Source: Leptospiraceae bacterium (GTDB lineage: Bacteria; Spirochaetota; Leptospiria; Leptospirales; Leptospiraceae). From it: a stretch of 64,000 nucleotides of DNA. The translations under genes and the position numbers were made by a program. Where the stretch lies: the NCBI GenBank assembly GCA_024233865.1, contig JACKPA010000013.1:62001-126000 (forward strand), written 5' to 3'. Every line of letters begins with the position of its first letter. Positions within the stretch are counted from its first letter, which is position 1. Under the pieces are notes generated by a model that was not told the DNA's origin, did not search any database, and saw nothing but the letters and a program-made list of their open reading frames with translations. Below, one piece after another: positions 53,647 to 63,097 of this stretch.

Positions 53647-56559
53647 GGTTAAATTTGCCATAAACGTTCTTCCATATTGAGGAAGGATGGAAGAATCATA
53701 ACCAAGTGACCTGGCATAATAATAGTTTCCGGCATTGGCTTGCCCTGTACCAGGATGATAATACATTGTATTTAAGACATTCATAACTTTGAATGTAAAG
53801 TATCCGTAGTGTTTAAAGTTGATGGTTATACCTGTGTCAAATATAAAGTATGGGTCTATAGTTTTATCCTTTTGCTGTGCCATTCTTCTTAAAATGGCAT
53901 CCGTATCACTTGTATCAGCTATTGGTCCGTTATCTTGCAAGGCATTTCTGGAATAGAATTCCCTTCTGCCAACGTAGTTTCCCCTCAAATTGAAAATGAA
54001 TAATTCTTTTATAGGAAGGTTGATTCCCAAATTTACTTTATGAGGAGCAATATCCCCCAAGTTTGAATACTTACGTGTACGAGGAATAAGCTTTGCTTCA
54101 TCCGGATAAAGATATTCATATTCTCCTAAAGGAGTAACTCCCTGCTGCCACTTTTTCAAATTGTGATCGTAGTATGTGTCTGCCAATGCTCTTGTATAGG
54201 TATAATATGTATATATGCTAATAGGCGGGGATTTTTCTAAAAAGTTATGTACATTCCACCTGAATTTATATTCAAACCCATAGATTCTTCTTCTGCCTGC
54301 ATTTTGAGCGGATTCTTTGATCACGTTATCATAACGGGAATAGTACAAGGAAAAGTCATTTGATATCTGCTTACCATAGTACATGTAAATTGCTTCGGTG
54401 GTTTTTTCTTTTTCCGGTTTTAATCTTAAATCTGCTGTTCGACCGGAAAATCCTCCAAAAAGGTTTAGAGGAGATGGTTCATTGAATGCCTCTCCATACA
54501 ATAGCTTTAAGGCGTTTTTAGTATTTATTTTATAAATTCCCGTAACCCTGGGATTTATGGATTGTCCGTAGACAGAGTTCCTATCATAACGAATTCCAGG
54601 ACTAAAACGGAATTTGCCAACGTCTATTGTACTTAATAAAAATCCACCTCTATCATAGGTTCCAATGGTATTTTCATCCGGCATCTTTTTTTTGGGAGAG
54701 GGACCTTTTAGAATAAGAGGATCACTGCTTAACCCAATAGAATAGCCACCATTGGGAAAAGCGTCCTCAACTCCTACATTTACATTTGGGTTTAAAGAGT
54801 CTATAGAACTAAAATAAGAAGTCCCCCACCAATAACCAGGTATGTCATAAGATTTTGTCAATTTTTTAAATTCTGCTTTTACACCTCCCAATAATTTAAA
54901 ATTGTTGTTAAATTTATATTCTAAGTTTTGATACGCATAAACACTTTTACTTACTTCATTCCATCTTGTAAAACTTATATAAGAATCATCAAAAGAATTT
55001 GCCCCGTAACCATAACCATCTGCTTCAGCCCAGTCTCCATAGATCCGACTGTCCCTATAACAAACCAAGGAATAAGAATTAAACTTTTGGGTAATATCCA
55101 CTTGATTTTCCACATAGATATTTTTTCCGGTTTTCCCCCACATGGAATTGGGTTGTGATTTATCTCCGGGGTATTGGGAACCGTACCCTTCGTATTTATT
55201 GGTAATGTTGGCACCAATCTTTAATGTTTTATAGGTAACGCTCAAAATAGTTCCCCAGTCATTGACGGGATCGGAATATTTTCCAAAAGGTTGACCTCCG
55301 GATCCGTACAAAAGCAATGGTCCCCACACGCGAGGGTTATCAATCCAAAACTGTGTATTGTACCCATAATTGGATACGTTTTTGTTGGCATCATTCCCTT
55401 CTATCTTTCTAGCGGACATTGCAATACTCAAATCTCCTATTTGCGACGTTACTCCTCCGTCCACTGTCCAAGTAGGTCCACTCCCATACATAAAACTTGT
55501 TTTACCTGCAACCGTTTTTCCATTGTTCTCTCTACCGTCTTTTGTAATAATATTGATGATACCTTGAAAGGCGTTTGGTCCGTAAACGGCAGAAGCAGGA
55601 CCATAAATAACCTCGATCCTTTTAATATTAGATATTGGATACATACGACTAGGAGTGGCAACCTGTGCCCATAGGTCGTTTTCAATAATACCATTGATCA
55701 TTAATAATATTCTGGATGTAAACGGTGTGCGGTATCCTCTCATATAAAGAACAGAATGATCCGTTCCCTGCTGTCCGATATAATCAATTCCCGGAAGGTC
55801 TCTAAATATATCATCTAGGCTAGTATACCCTCTATTTTTAAAATCCTGCTCTGTTATAACCATAGTAGTTGCCGGAACATCCATCAAAGATTCCGCAGAA
55901 CGAGATGCTGTTACGACTTTTGTGTCTTCAAGGAGCTTAAAAACATCTTCCGATTGCTTGACTGCATCTTCTTTCGCAATGGGAAAGTTTATATCCCTTC
56001 CTATTGGTTTTGTTGTAATACTTTCTTCTATATTACTGTTTCTGACTTTTTTATTCGGATTGCTTCGGACTCGATTTGCCGTTTTATCAATGGCTTGTTC
56101 TATAACTTCTTCGTCGGAAGTTTTCATTTCACTTTTATCCAATTCGATTCCTTCCAACTCCGGAATATTTTGGGAAATGCTAATGGCATCTATGACCTTT
56201 CCCGTATCAGGGTCATAGATTTGGGCAAAAACTTCTAAGTTTTGCCCTTCTTTTTTTGTATAATAGCCATCTACCATATAGGCACTTTTTTGTTTTTGAG
56301 AATCTTGCACTTTGCCAGGAATAGAACTTTCTCCGCTCTCTTGGACTTTGTAACCGGAATTTTCTAATTTCTCTTTAAGGGATTTGTATATACTTTCTTC
56401 AATTTGTGGATTTCTTTCTGACTTATAGGGAGAAAATTTCCCCAATGTAATCTGTTTATTGTTTGCGGTTTCTTGAGCAAGCACATAAGAAGTAATAAAA
56501 AATAGAAAAACGTGAAAAAACACAAATCTTTTTAAAAAGCAGAAATTATTATTTTTCAT
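53635..56559 (-). CDS. TonB-dependent outer-membrane receptor with an N-terminal extra domain
   Basis: 974 residues, an outer-membrane importer for a metal chelate, cobalamin or similar. The signal peptide (KRFVFFHVFLFFITSYVLAQ) is followed by a long extra domain of about 185 residues, then the plug domain (KVVTASRSAESLMDVPATTM near 217-236, IEVIYGPASAVYGPNAFQGIINIITKDG near 316-343) and a 22-strand-type barrel ending in TFMANLTLTF. The extra domain contains MVDGYYTKKEGQNLEVFAQIYDPDTG, like a surface or lipid-linked binding domain, but it is not a standard STN signalling domain. No TonB or transport genes adjoin, so the substrate cannot be named. Confidence 0.93.
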   Translation of the reverse strand: MKNNNFCFLKRFVFFHVFLFFITSYVLAQETANNKQITLGKFSPYKSERNPQIEESIYKSLKEKLENSGYKVQESGESSIPGKVQDSQKQKSAYMVDGYYTKKEGQNLEVFAQIYDPDTGKVIDAISISQNIPELEGIELDKSEMKTSDEEVIEQAIDKTANRVRSNPNKKVRNSNIEESITTKPIGRDINFPIAKEDAVKQSEDVFKLLEDTKVVTASRSAESLMDVPATTMVITEQDFKNRGYTSLDDIFRDLPGIDYIGQQGTDHSVLYMRGYRTPFTSRILLMINGIIENDLWAQVATPSRMYPISNIKRIEVIYGPASAVYGPNAFQGIINIITKDGRENNGKTVAGKTSFMYGSGPTWTVDGGVTSQIGDLSIAMSARKIEGNDANKNVSNYGYNTQFWIDNPRVWGPLLLYGSGGQPFGKYSDPVNDWGTILSVTYKTLKIGANITNKYEGYGSQYPGDKSQPNSMWGKTGKNIYVENQVDITQKFNSYSLVCYRDSRIYGDWAEADGYGYGANSFDDSYISFTRWNEVSKSVYAYQNLEYKFNNNFKLLGGVKAEFKKLTKSYDIPGYWWGTSYFSSIDSLNPNVNVGVEDAFPNGGYSIGLSSDPLILKGPSPKKKMPDENTIGTYDRGGFLLSTIDVGKFRFSPGIRYDRNSVYGQSINPRVTGIYKINTKNALKLLYGEAFNEPSPLNLFGGFSGRTADLRLKPEKEKTTEAIYMYYGKQISNDFSLYYSRYDNVIKESAQNAGRRRIYGFEYKFRWNVHNFLEKSPPISIYTYYTYTRALADTYYDHNLKKWQQGVTPLGEYEYLYPDEAKLIPRTRKYSNLGDIAPHKVNLGINLPIKELFIFNLRGNYVGRREFYSRNALQDNGPIADTSDTDAILRRMAQQKDKTIDPYFIFDTGITINFKHYGYFTFKVMNVLNTMYYHPGTGQANAGNYYYARSLGYDSSILPQYGRTFMANLTLTF

Positions 56560-56714
56560 AAAGAAAGCAAATATACAAAGGGCAAATTTTACGCAAGCAA
56601 TATCGTATGATGTTTGTATTTTTTATGAGTTATTTTTCCTCTTTTTCCAGTGCAAGTATAGCGAAGAAAAAAAGCTAGGTTAAAGTTAATAATTTTTTTT
56701 TACCGATTGAACTT

Positions 56715-57392
56715 TTATCTCTTAAATAGATGAAATACCAATTTTATCACCTGCATGTAAAAATTACTTTCCATTTCCCTAAAAATTTCAAATTTTGAAT
56801 TTGGCATACCAAAAAACGGACGTAGAATCCAGCTCAGTTGGCTACCTACAAACGTATATAAAAATAGCCAAAATAACAAAAATTTGTATTTTATATCCTG
56901 GGTGTTATTTGCAATTTCAGGAAGCCTTAAAAATGACTGATACAATAATTTAATTCCAAAAACACTGGAAAATGCAAAAAATAATATGTTCAATAAAGTG
57001 TTAAAATGGTAACTATTGGAAGATAGCAGAAAGAATATTGAAATTGGAGCAAACCCTATTAAGATAAATCCTATAACACAGGTAGCAACTAACGTAAGAG
57101 TTAGGAGTTGTAAAAATGAATTTTTAGATCCGAACAAGCTATAAAAAATATACAAGTTGGGAAGTGTAATTAATAATGTAGCGTTGAATAAAATGGGAAC
57201 TTTAATAGATGATACTAACGCCTGTAACCAGCTATGACTTGCTCCAATAATAAATCCAAAAATGGCAAATGTTACAAAGTTTAAAATAAATAAGTTGACT
57301 ATATCTTTTTTTAATTCTCTTTTTCCTTCTATTACTTCCTGGATATAAGAACTATTATTTTGTAGTATTGTAGTTATCATTGATACTTTCAA
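56715..57392 (-). CDS. multi-pass membrane protein (family sometimes labelled actin-binding WH2-like)
   Basis: 225 residues with about five to six membrane helices. Conserved-looking motifs are SSYIQEVIEGK at the start, IGASHSWLQALVSSIKVPILF, FVGSQLSWILRPFFGMP and the terminal FREMESNFYMQVIKLVFHL. I recall these from bacterial membrane proteins annotated by mistake as WH2-domain proteins; Yip1-like folds also look similar. Function unknown. The start may be TTG 57392 or ATG 57380. It is divergent from adhE. Confidence 0.65.
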   Translation of the reverse strand: MKVSMITTILQNNSSYIQEVIEGKRELKKDIVNLFILNFVTFAIFGFIIGASHSWLQALVSSIKVPILFNATLLITLPNLYIFYSLFGSKNSFLQLLTLTLVATCVIGFILIGFAPISIFFLLSSNSYHFNTLLNILFFAFSSVFGIKLLYQSFLRLPEIANNTQDIKYKFLLFWLFLYTFVGSQLSWILRPFFGMPNSKFEIFREMESNFYMQVIKLVFHLFKR

Positions 57393-57761
57393 AATTTCTT
57401 TTTTCCTTCATTCCTCAAAATTTTCACCATGGTTCAAGACTTTCGATATGTGTTATGTCAGTCAACTATATATTTTCTAAAAAACTTTTCACTTTTAGTT
57501 TTTTACGATTCCCTTGAAAAAGCTAGTTATAGTGATAAAAACTTTTTTATAATAAAAATTATCTCTTGTCATTTATATATCAATAAAAAAGTATTAGTAA
57601 AGAACTTTTTTTCACCTATTATACTATGATTGGAGTGATTTACAGGATTAATATGATTAGATTCACTTAATTTTAAAGGTTAACCTTAAAAAGCATATCC
57701 GAAAAACCACTCTGTTTTGTGTATAAAGTAAGATTTATAGATAAGTTAAGGGGAAATATAT
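57393..57761. other. intergenic region upstream of adhE
   Basis: 369 AT-rich bases with no supported gene; the open frame at 57429-57629 has no ribosome site or protein features. The adhE promoter should lie here. Several A/T runs resembling -10 boxes exist (for example TATAAT near 57549) but none has a convincing -35 at 16-18 bases. Confidence 0.4.
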
Positions 57762-60392
57762 ATGTCCAAAGAAACGAATGGCGAAAATCAAACAAACGCC
57801 TCAGTTGAAGAACAAAAAAAAGTTGCAAGGGAAGAAAGAAATAAATATTTAGACTCCCTGGCAGAAAAATCAAAAGAAGCAGCTGCCATTTTTCTTCAAT
57901 ATTCTCAAGAAGAAGTGGATAAAATTACGCGAGAAGTAGTTCGAGCTGGTATTGCCCACGCTCATGAACTTGCCATTTTTGCGGTTCAAGAAACCGAAAT
58001 GGGGATAGTAGAAGATAAGATCATTAAAAATATGGTGTCTACGGAATTTGTATGGGATTATATCAAACGGGAAAAAACCGTAGGAATACTGCAGGAGCAT
58101 CCCAAAAAGAACCTTATTGAGGTTGCCGAACCCCATGGTGTGATTTTTGGTTTAACACCGGTAACCAACCCTACTTCTACGGTTATGTTTAAGTGTATTA
58201 TGGCACTAAAAACCAGAAATACGCTAATATTTTCAGCCCATAATCGAGCCGAAAAGTGCTCGGTGAGAGCAGCTCAAATTATGTACGAAGCCGCGATTAA
58301 AGTAGGAGCACCTGAAAACGTTATCCAATGGATTGAAAGAACATCTTTGGAGGACGTTGATTACCTTTTTCACCATCCAGATGTAAAGTTAATTGATGCA
58401 ACTGGTGGTACAAGTATGGTAAAAGCTGCCTATAGTTCCGGTAAGCCGGCGTTAGGCGTTGGTGCAGGAAATACTCCTGTGTACATAGAAAAAACCGGTG
58501 ATTTGGAGATGGCAATTATTGACATTCTTACGTCCAAATCTTTTGACAACGGAGTTGTATGTGCTTCGGAATCAACACTTGTTGCTGATACGGAAGTTTA
58601 TAATACCGTGATAGAAAAATTTCGTAATTATGGTGCCTATATTTGCAATGAAGATGAGTCCAATCGAATTGTTGCCAAAATATTTCATAGGGGTATGCCT
58701 AAGCCGTCTATGATCGGAAAGTCCCCCCACTATTTGGCTGAAAAAGCAGGTTTTTCCATCCCACTTAAAACCAAAATTTTAATCACTCCTATTAAAGGAA
58801 TCGGGAAAGATCATCCGTTATCCGGTGAAAAACTATTTCCGGTACTGAGTATATACGAAGCTAAAAATACAAGAGATGCCATTAACACCTGTGTGGACGT
58901 GAACTACTTCGGAGGAACAGGACATACGGCATCTATTTTCTCTCGAAATGAACAAATCATTCGAGATTATGCCAACCAAATTAATGCAGGAAGGATAGTT
59001 GTAAATTCACCGGCTTCCGTAGGTGCCTTAGGTGGCGTTTACAATGATTTAATTCCAACATTTTCTTTTGGTTGTGGGACGGGTGGTGGTAATATCACTA
59101 TGGACAATATCAATGTAAAGCATTATCTGAATATTAAAAAAGTAGCCAAAAGGACAACGGCGAGTATGTGGTTTAGAATTCCAAATGAAATTTATTTCAA
59201 TGAGCACAGTATTGAGTATTTACGCACTATCCAATCCAATACTACAATAATTATCACTACACCAGGACATGTTAGAAGAGGAAAGGTGGAATTAGTAAAA
59301 GCTCAACTTCCTCAAGTTTCTGTGGTTCATGTTTATACAGATACACCGGCAGAGCCTCCGTTTAGCAGTGTTCTTCGAGGTGTGGAAATGTTAAACAGAT
59401 ACAAACCGGATACGATTATCGCTTTAGGTGGTGGGTCGGTTCTGGACATCGCAAAAGCGATTCGTTTCTTTTATGAACATCCGGATTTTGATCACAGAGA
59501 ATTAAACATTGCATTCTTGGATCCAAGAAAACGGGTTGTTGAGTTCCCACCGGATAAGTCGCAAGTAAAACTCATTGCCGTTCCAACTACCTCTGGAACC
59601 GGTTCGGAAGTTACGCCTATTGCCGTTATTACAGATGATGAGACTCATACAAAAATATCTATGGTAGACTATAGCCTAGTTCCAGACGTGGCAGTTATAG
59701 ACCCAACGTTTACCGTTTCCTCACCGGAAATGATTACGGTAGATACAGGTTTTGATACATTGACACACGCCATCGAAGCTATGGTATCAGTTCTTAGTAA
59801 CGATTTTACGGATGGTATGGCACTCCAGGCTTTTATTTCCGTATTCAATCATTTGGAAAAATGTTATAAAAATCCTGATGACATGGACGAAAGACAAAGG
59901 TTGCATAATGCGTCAACTATGGCTGGTATGGCAATTTCCAATGCATTTGTAGGCGTAAATCATTCTTTATCTCATGCAGTAGGTGCAACGTTCGGAGTTA
60001 GTCATGGAAGAGCTAACGCAATTTTCTTGCCTTATGTGATAAAATACAATGCAAGCAATCCGACTAAGTTTACGGCAAGTCCTAACGTTAAGACCTATAG
60101 AGCTGGGAAAAAATATGCCTATATGGCAGATATGGCAAGGCTTGCGGAACATGTAAGTACGGTGGAAGATAAGGTAATGGCTCTAATCCAGGCTGTTAAG
60201 GATTTACAAAGGAAATGTGGTGTACAATCCTCTTTCCAAGAATATGGAATTAGTGAGCAAGAATATATTGAAAAACTACCAGTCATGATAAATATCGCCA
60301 TGATGGACCCTTCGGGAAGAAGCAATCCGAGAATGCCTATGATTGATGAGATGAAAGATATTTTACTCGAAGCTTACTATGGTCGAGCGTAA
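57762..60392 (+). CDS. adhE: bifunctional acetaldehyde-CoA/alcohol dehydrogenase
   Basis: 876 residues, the fused AdhE that reduces acetyl-CoA to acetaldehyde and then ethanol with NADH. The aldehyde dehydrogenase half (about 1-440) has catalytic Cys267 in SFDNGVVCASE. The alcohol dehydrogenase half has the cofactor motif ALGGGSVLDIAKAI and the iron-binding His-rich parts THAIEAM and GVNHSLSHAVGATFGVSHGRANA. AAGGGGAA lies 8 bases before the ATG. It suggests fermentative ethanol formation; some AdhE also run in the ethanol-using direction. Confidence 0.97.
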   Translation: MSKETNGENQTNASVEEQKKVAREERNKYLDSLAEKSKEAAAIFLQYSQEEVDKITREVVRAGIAHAHELAIFAVQETEMGIVEDKIIKNMVSTEFVWDYIKREKTVGILQEHPKKNLIEVAEPHGVIFGLTPVTNPTSTVMFKCIMALKTRNTLIFSAHNRAEKCSVRAAQIMYEAAIKVGAPENVIQWIERTSLEDVDYLFHHPDVKLIDATGGTSMVKAAYSSGKPALGVGAGNTPVYIEKTGDLEMAIIDILTSKSFDNGVVCASESTLVADTEVYNTVIEKFRNYGAYICNEDESNRIVAKIFHRGMPKPSMIGKSPHYLAEKAGFSIPLKTKILITPIKGIGKDHPLSGEKLFPVLSIYEAKNTRDAINTCVDVNYFGGTGHTASIFSRNEQIIRDYANQINAGRIVVNSPASVGALGGVYNDLIPTFSFGCGTGGGNITMDNINVKHYLNIKKVAKRTTASMWFRIPNEIYFNEHSIEYLRTIQSNTTIIITTPGHVRRGKVELVKAQLPQVSVVHVYTDTPAEPPFSSVLRGVEMLNRYKPDTIIALGGGSVLDIAKAIRFFYEHPDFDHRELNIAFLDPRKRVVEFPPDKSQVKLIAVPTTSGTGSEVTPIAVITDDETHTKISMVDYSLVPDVAVIDPTFTVSSPEMITVDTGFDTLTHAIEAMVSVLSNDFTDGMALQAFISVFNHLEKCYKNPDDMDERQRLHNASTMAGMAISNAFVGVNHSLSHAVGATFGVSHGRANAIFLPYVIKYNASNPTKFTASPNVKTYRAGKKYAYMADMARLAEHVSTVEDKVMALIQAVKDLQRKCGVQSSFQEYGISEQEYIEKLPVMINIAMMDPSGRSNPRMPMIDEMKDILLEAYYGRA

Positions 60393-60403
60393 TTGAGTGG
60401 TTA

Positions 60404-60420
60404 CCCTAGCGTAGTCGAGA
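60404..60420. repeat. degenerate copy of the palindromic repeat
   Basis: CCCTAGCGTAGTCGAGA just after the adhE stop (60392) matches the GAGCGTAGTCGA core of the full element at 38839 but lacks the complementary end. It is probably a decayed copy. The preceding GTGGTTACCCT also occurs at about 35789-35799. Confidence 0.5.
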
Positions 60421-60445
60421 TATAATTTAAAAAAGGAGAATTTTT

Positions 60446-60802
60446 ATGCCAATTATAGGTACGAATGAAATAGTACAACCGAAAGCAGGGGAGTTTGCAA
60501 CCCCGGTAGTAGTTAATTTGGACGTGGTGGGAGAAATTATAAAGAAGTACGAAGCCATTTCCAATAAAAGCTCATTCACAGATGTCGTTCTTGACTTTGA
60601 TAAATGCAAAAGAGTAGAATCTTCTGCCATTAGAGGTTTGATTGAGTTAGAAGGAAAAACAAATAAAGACGGAAAACGGGTTAGTATAATTAATATTAAC
60701 AATTCTCAGTACAAAGCTTTAAAACTCACTGGAAAATTAGATAACTTCTATTTTCCTCATAAGGGTGACCTTGGAGAAGAGGGTGGCAAGCCAAACTGCT
60801 AG
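60446..60802 (+). CDS. STAS-like protein
   Basis: 118 residues with a STAS-type beta/alpha pattern: VVLDFDKCKRVESSAIRGLIELEGKTNKDGKRVSII. The Ser pair in VESSAIRGL sits where STAS proteins carry the phosphorylated serine. The N-terminus (PIIGTNEIVQPKAGEFATPVVVNLD) and the final acidic segment are less typical. AAGGAG precedes the ATG by 8 bases. It lies between adhE and a hairpin, convergent with a PAS protein gene. Confidence 0.75.
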   Translation: MPIIGTNEIVQPKAGEFATPVVVNLDVVGEIIKKYEAISNKSSFTDVVLDFDKCKRVESSAIRGLIELEGKTNKDGKRVSIININNSQYKALKLTGKLDNFYFPHKGDLGEEGGKPNC

Positions 60803-60808
60803 AAGGGT

Positions 60809-60848
60809 GTTCTCTTAGCGGGTGGCTTAAGCCACTCGCTAAGAGAAC
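60809..60848. terminator. 40-base near-perfect palindrome between convergent genes
   Basis: GTTCTCTTAGCG ... CGCTAAGAGAAC arms extend inward through GTGGCTTAAGCCAC with one mismatched pair, making a nearly complete 40-base inverted repeat. It begins 7 bases after the STAS stop and ends 5 bases before the PAS gene stop. It probably serves as a bidirectional terminator, though no long T run follows. Confidence 0.7.
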
Positions 60849-60852
60849 ATAA

Positions 60853-61875
60853 TCATTTCAAAGAATACGTAATATCTCGAAAGAGCCACAAATTTAAAAA
60901 TTGGTTATTCTCTATATTAATGGGTATGTAATCTCTATCAAAAGTTCTGCCATCTTTAAATATTATGGATTGGTGTCTAATAGGTGTTCTTTCGAATATG
61001 ATTGAATTGATTTTAGGGATAAATTCTTCCGTATCAACAACCATATACTGAATAGTTTCCCAAATTTCTTTTGCCGGAACTTGAAATAAGTTATTTATTT
61101 TTATGACATCCATTTTGAAATAAGTTAAGAATTTTTGATTAACTATTGATACTTTTTGGTTGTTGTCCTCTAATAACACTCCAACATCCAAGTTTTCAAT
61201 CAATGCACTCAACCTTGTTATGGTGGACTGAAGTTCACCCTCCACTTGAAGGCGAATAGTGTGTTCATATTCAAGTTCTTGCGTTTTTTCCAAAATGAGT
61301 TGATTCAGGTTTTCTATGCTTGTAAGTAATTCTTTTTCTTGATTCTTTTTATTGGTTACATCTTGGATTACAATTGTACAATACTCTTCACCCATTTTCT
61401 CAAATTCCGGGGCACATTTTAAATTGGCATAAAAAAATTTTTTATTATGTCCCATCATTTCCGTTTCAAAAGATACGTTTAACCTATTTTGAATAATGTA
61501 CCCAACGTATTTCATGAATTTATTAACGTTTTCCATTAATAAGAATTCGGTAAAATGGTGCCTTCTTGCATATCCCTTATTAATACCTAACATCTCACAC
61601 ATTGTAGTATTAATATGTTGAATTGTCCCCTCTTTATCGATAACAACATAGCCAGAAGGCATAAAATTATGGAATTTCTTTAGCGTATCAACATCTTTTG
61701 ATAATTTCAATTGTAGATTTAAAACGTCTGTATAACCGGATTTTATTTCATCAAATTGAAATTTCACAAGTTCATCTGCAAAAGTTCGTAAATCTGAAAT
61801 ATTCAAAGGACTATTTCTCCTTTGTAAATTAGCTATGAGTTTATCTGCTTTCGCTTTTAAAGGATGATTTGCCAT
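60853..61875 (-). CDS. two-PAS-domain sensory protein without an output domain
   Basis: 340 residues. A helical N-terminus (about 1-65) is followed by a PAS domain (about 66-180: FMPSGYVVIDKEGTIQHINTTMCEMLGI and TIVIQDVTNKKNQEK), a coiled coil, and a second PAS (about 230-340: LSALIENLDVGVLLEDNN to LWLFRDITY). It ends there: no kinase, cyclase or response domain follows. It could act as an adaptor for a separate kinase. No membrane segment or signal peptide. Confidence 0.85.
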   Translation of the reverse strand: MANHPLKAKADKLIANLQRRNSPLNISDLRTFADELVKFQFDEIKSGYTDVLNLQLKLSKDVDTLKKFHNFMPSGYVVIDKEGTIQHINTTMCEMLGINKGYARRHHFTEFLLMENVNKFMKYVGYIIQNRLNVSFETEMMGHNKKFFYANLKCAPEFEKMGEEYCTIVIQDVTNKKNQEKELLTSIENLNQLILEKTQELEYEHTIRLQVEGELQSTITRLSALIENLDVGVLLEDNNQKVSIVNQKFLTYFKMDVIKINNLFQVPAKEIWETIQYMVVDTEEFIPKINSIIFERTPIRHQSIIFKDGRTFDRDYIPINIENNQFLNLWLFRDITYSLK

Positions 61876-62131
61876 AACCGTGACCGTATAACCTTTTAAT
61901 TAAATAACTTCTCATCTAAATTAATTTCTTGTCAGTCTTTAATAACCTAGAAATTAATAAATTATAGTAAATTTATTCACAAATTAGCTATTAAACTCTA
62001 TAAAGTTAGTTTAGAATAGCTAAGATATTTTATCAAGTAAATTTTTGATATTTTATCGGAATTACACAAATAAATTATAATAAGCCCTTATATATGACAA
62101 AATATATAAAATGTGGATTTCACGTATTCTC
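61876..62131. other. AT-rich spacer, no gene seen
   Basis: 256 bases between two minus-strand genes (mltG-like ends at 62132; the PAS gene starts at 61875). No open frame or hairpin of note. Confidence 0.4.
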
Positions 62132-63097
62132 TTAATGTTCATAAAATTTACCTGCTTGAATTTGATACAATGAATTTTTCCCGTACTTTTTCACATAGTT
62201 ATTTCTTGCTTTTATAGCATTTTGTTTATGAACATCATAATCTTTTGCAAAGAATAATTCTTTTTTTGTCCAATCGTACACAAAGAAATAATATTGGCTC
62301 ATTTTAGGTTCTGAAGTTGCCCCAAATGAGTCTTCGGAAAAAAAAGATATTGGAGTAGGAGGTAACCCAAAATTTTTATAAACATTATAAGGTGATTTTA
62401 ATTTTAGATCGCTGTACAACAAAAAAGGTCTATGATAGCCTAAAGCGTACTCCAATGTCGGACAAGAAGCGAGCCTAATTCCTTTTTTCAATCGGTTATA
62501 AAACACTGAAGCAACGAGTTCATAATCTTGATTAGAAACTGCCTCTTTTTCGACAATACTTGCCAATATGATTTTTTGCCGAAGCGATAATTTTAGAGTC
62601 CCATCATTATTTTTTTTTTGAGAAATTATGGCTTGTAATCTTTGTTCTTTTTTTTCTAACAAAGAATACAAAAGTTTATAGGTATCTGTTTGGCTTAAAA
62701 ATACGAGTTGCTTTTGAGGACTCTTGTCCAAATAGATGGTAAAATCACCAACAGGAAACAGACCTTCAAATCGTGAAAGAGAGTATTTTTTAGGACCAAT
62801 AAAGCTAAATTTTGAAAAACTCTCCAAACCGGCAATTGTTTGAACTGCTTCGCATTTTAAGATTTTTTGAGATTCTAAGCGTTTACACCAATCTTTTACC
62901 CTTTCGCCTAATAAAACCTTAAAATTGATTTCTCTGATTACTTTTGGGTTTGGATTATTTTGAAATTCTTTGTTTGTATATTGTGGATCTTTTTTTGATT
63001 CTGGAGTTTGGAAGAGAGAGCATTGAATGCAGCACACTGCCGCCACTATGCAGAAATAAGCTTTAAAACTCTTGAATGAGAAATCTATAGTTGACAT
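62132..63097 (-). CDS. mltG: endolytic transglycosylase MltG-like lipoprotein
   Basis: 321 residues. MltG/YceG enzymes cut newly made glycan strands and end peptidoglycan chains. The N-terminus has a hydrophobic segment ending CIVAAVCCIQCSLF, a likely lipoprotein cleavage before Cys26 (most MltG use a membrane helix instead). A LysM-like part is followed by the YceG catalytic domain: catalytic Glu183 in LASIVEKEA, then FYNRLKKGIRLASCPTLEYALG and LKSPYNVYKNFGLPPTPIS. The ATG overlaps the end of the upstream TPR-like gene by 35 bases, so they are coupled. Confidence 0.93.
   Translation of the reverse strand: MSTIDFSFKSFKAYFCIVAAVCCIQCSLFQTPESKKDPQYTNKEFQNNPNPKVIREINFKVLLGERVKDWCKRLESQKILKCEAVQTIAGLESFSKFSFIGPKKYSLSRFEGLFPVGDFTIYLDKSPQKQLVFLSQTDTYKLLYSLLEKKEQRLQAIISQKKNNDGTLKLSLRQKIILASIVEKEAVSNQDYELVASVFYNRLKKGIRLASCPTLEYALGYHRPFLLYSDLKLKSPYNVYKNFGLPPTPISFFSEDSFGATSEPKMSQYYFFVYDWTKKELFFAKDYDVHKQNAIKARNNYVKKYGKNSLYQIQAGKFYEH

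Noticed and set aside
57429..57629. Open frame of 66 codons upstream of adhE
   Set aside because: No ribosome site or recognisable motif; likely chance in an A/T-rich spacer.
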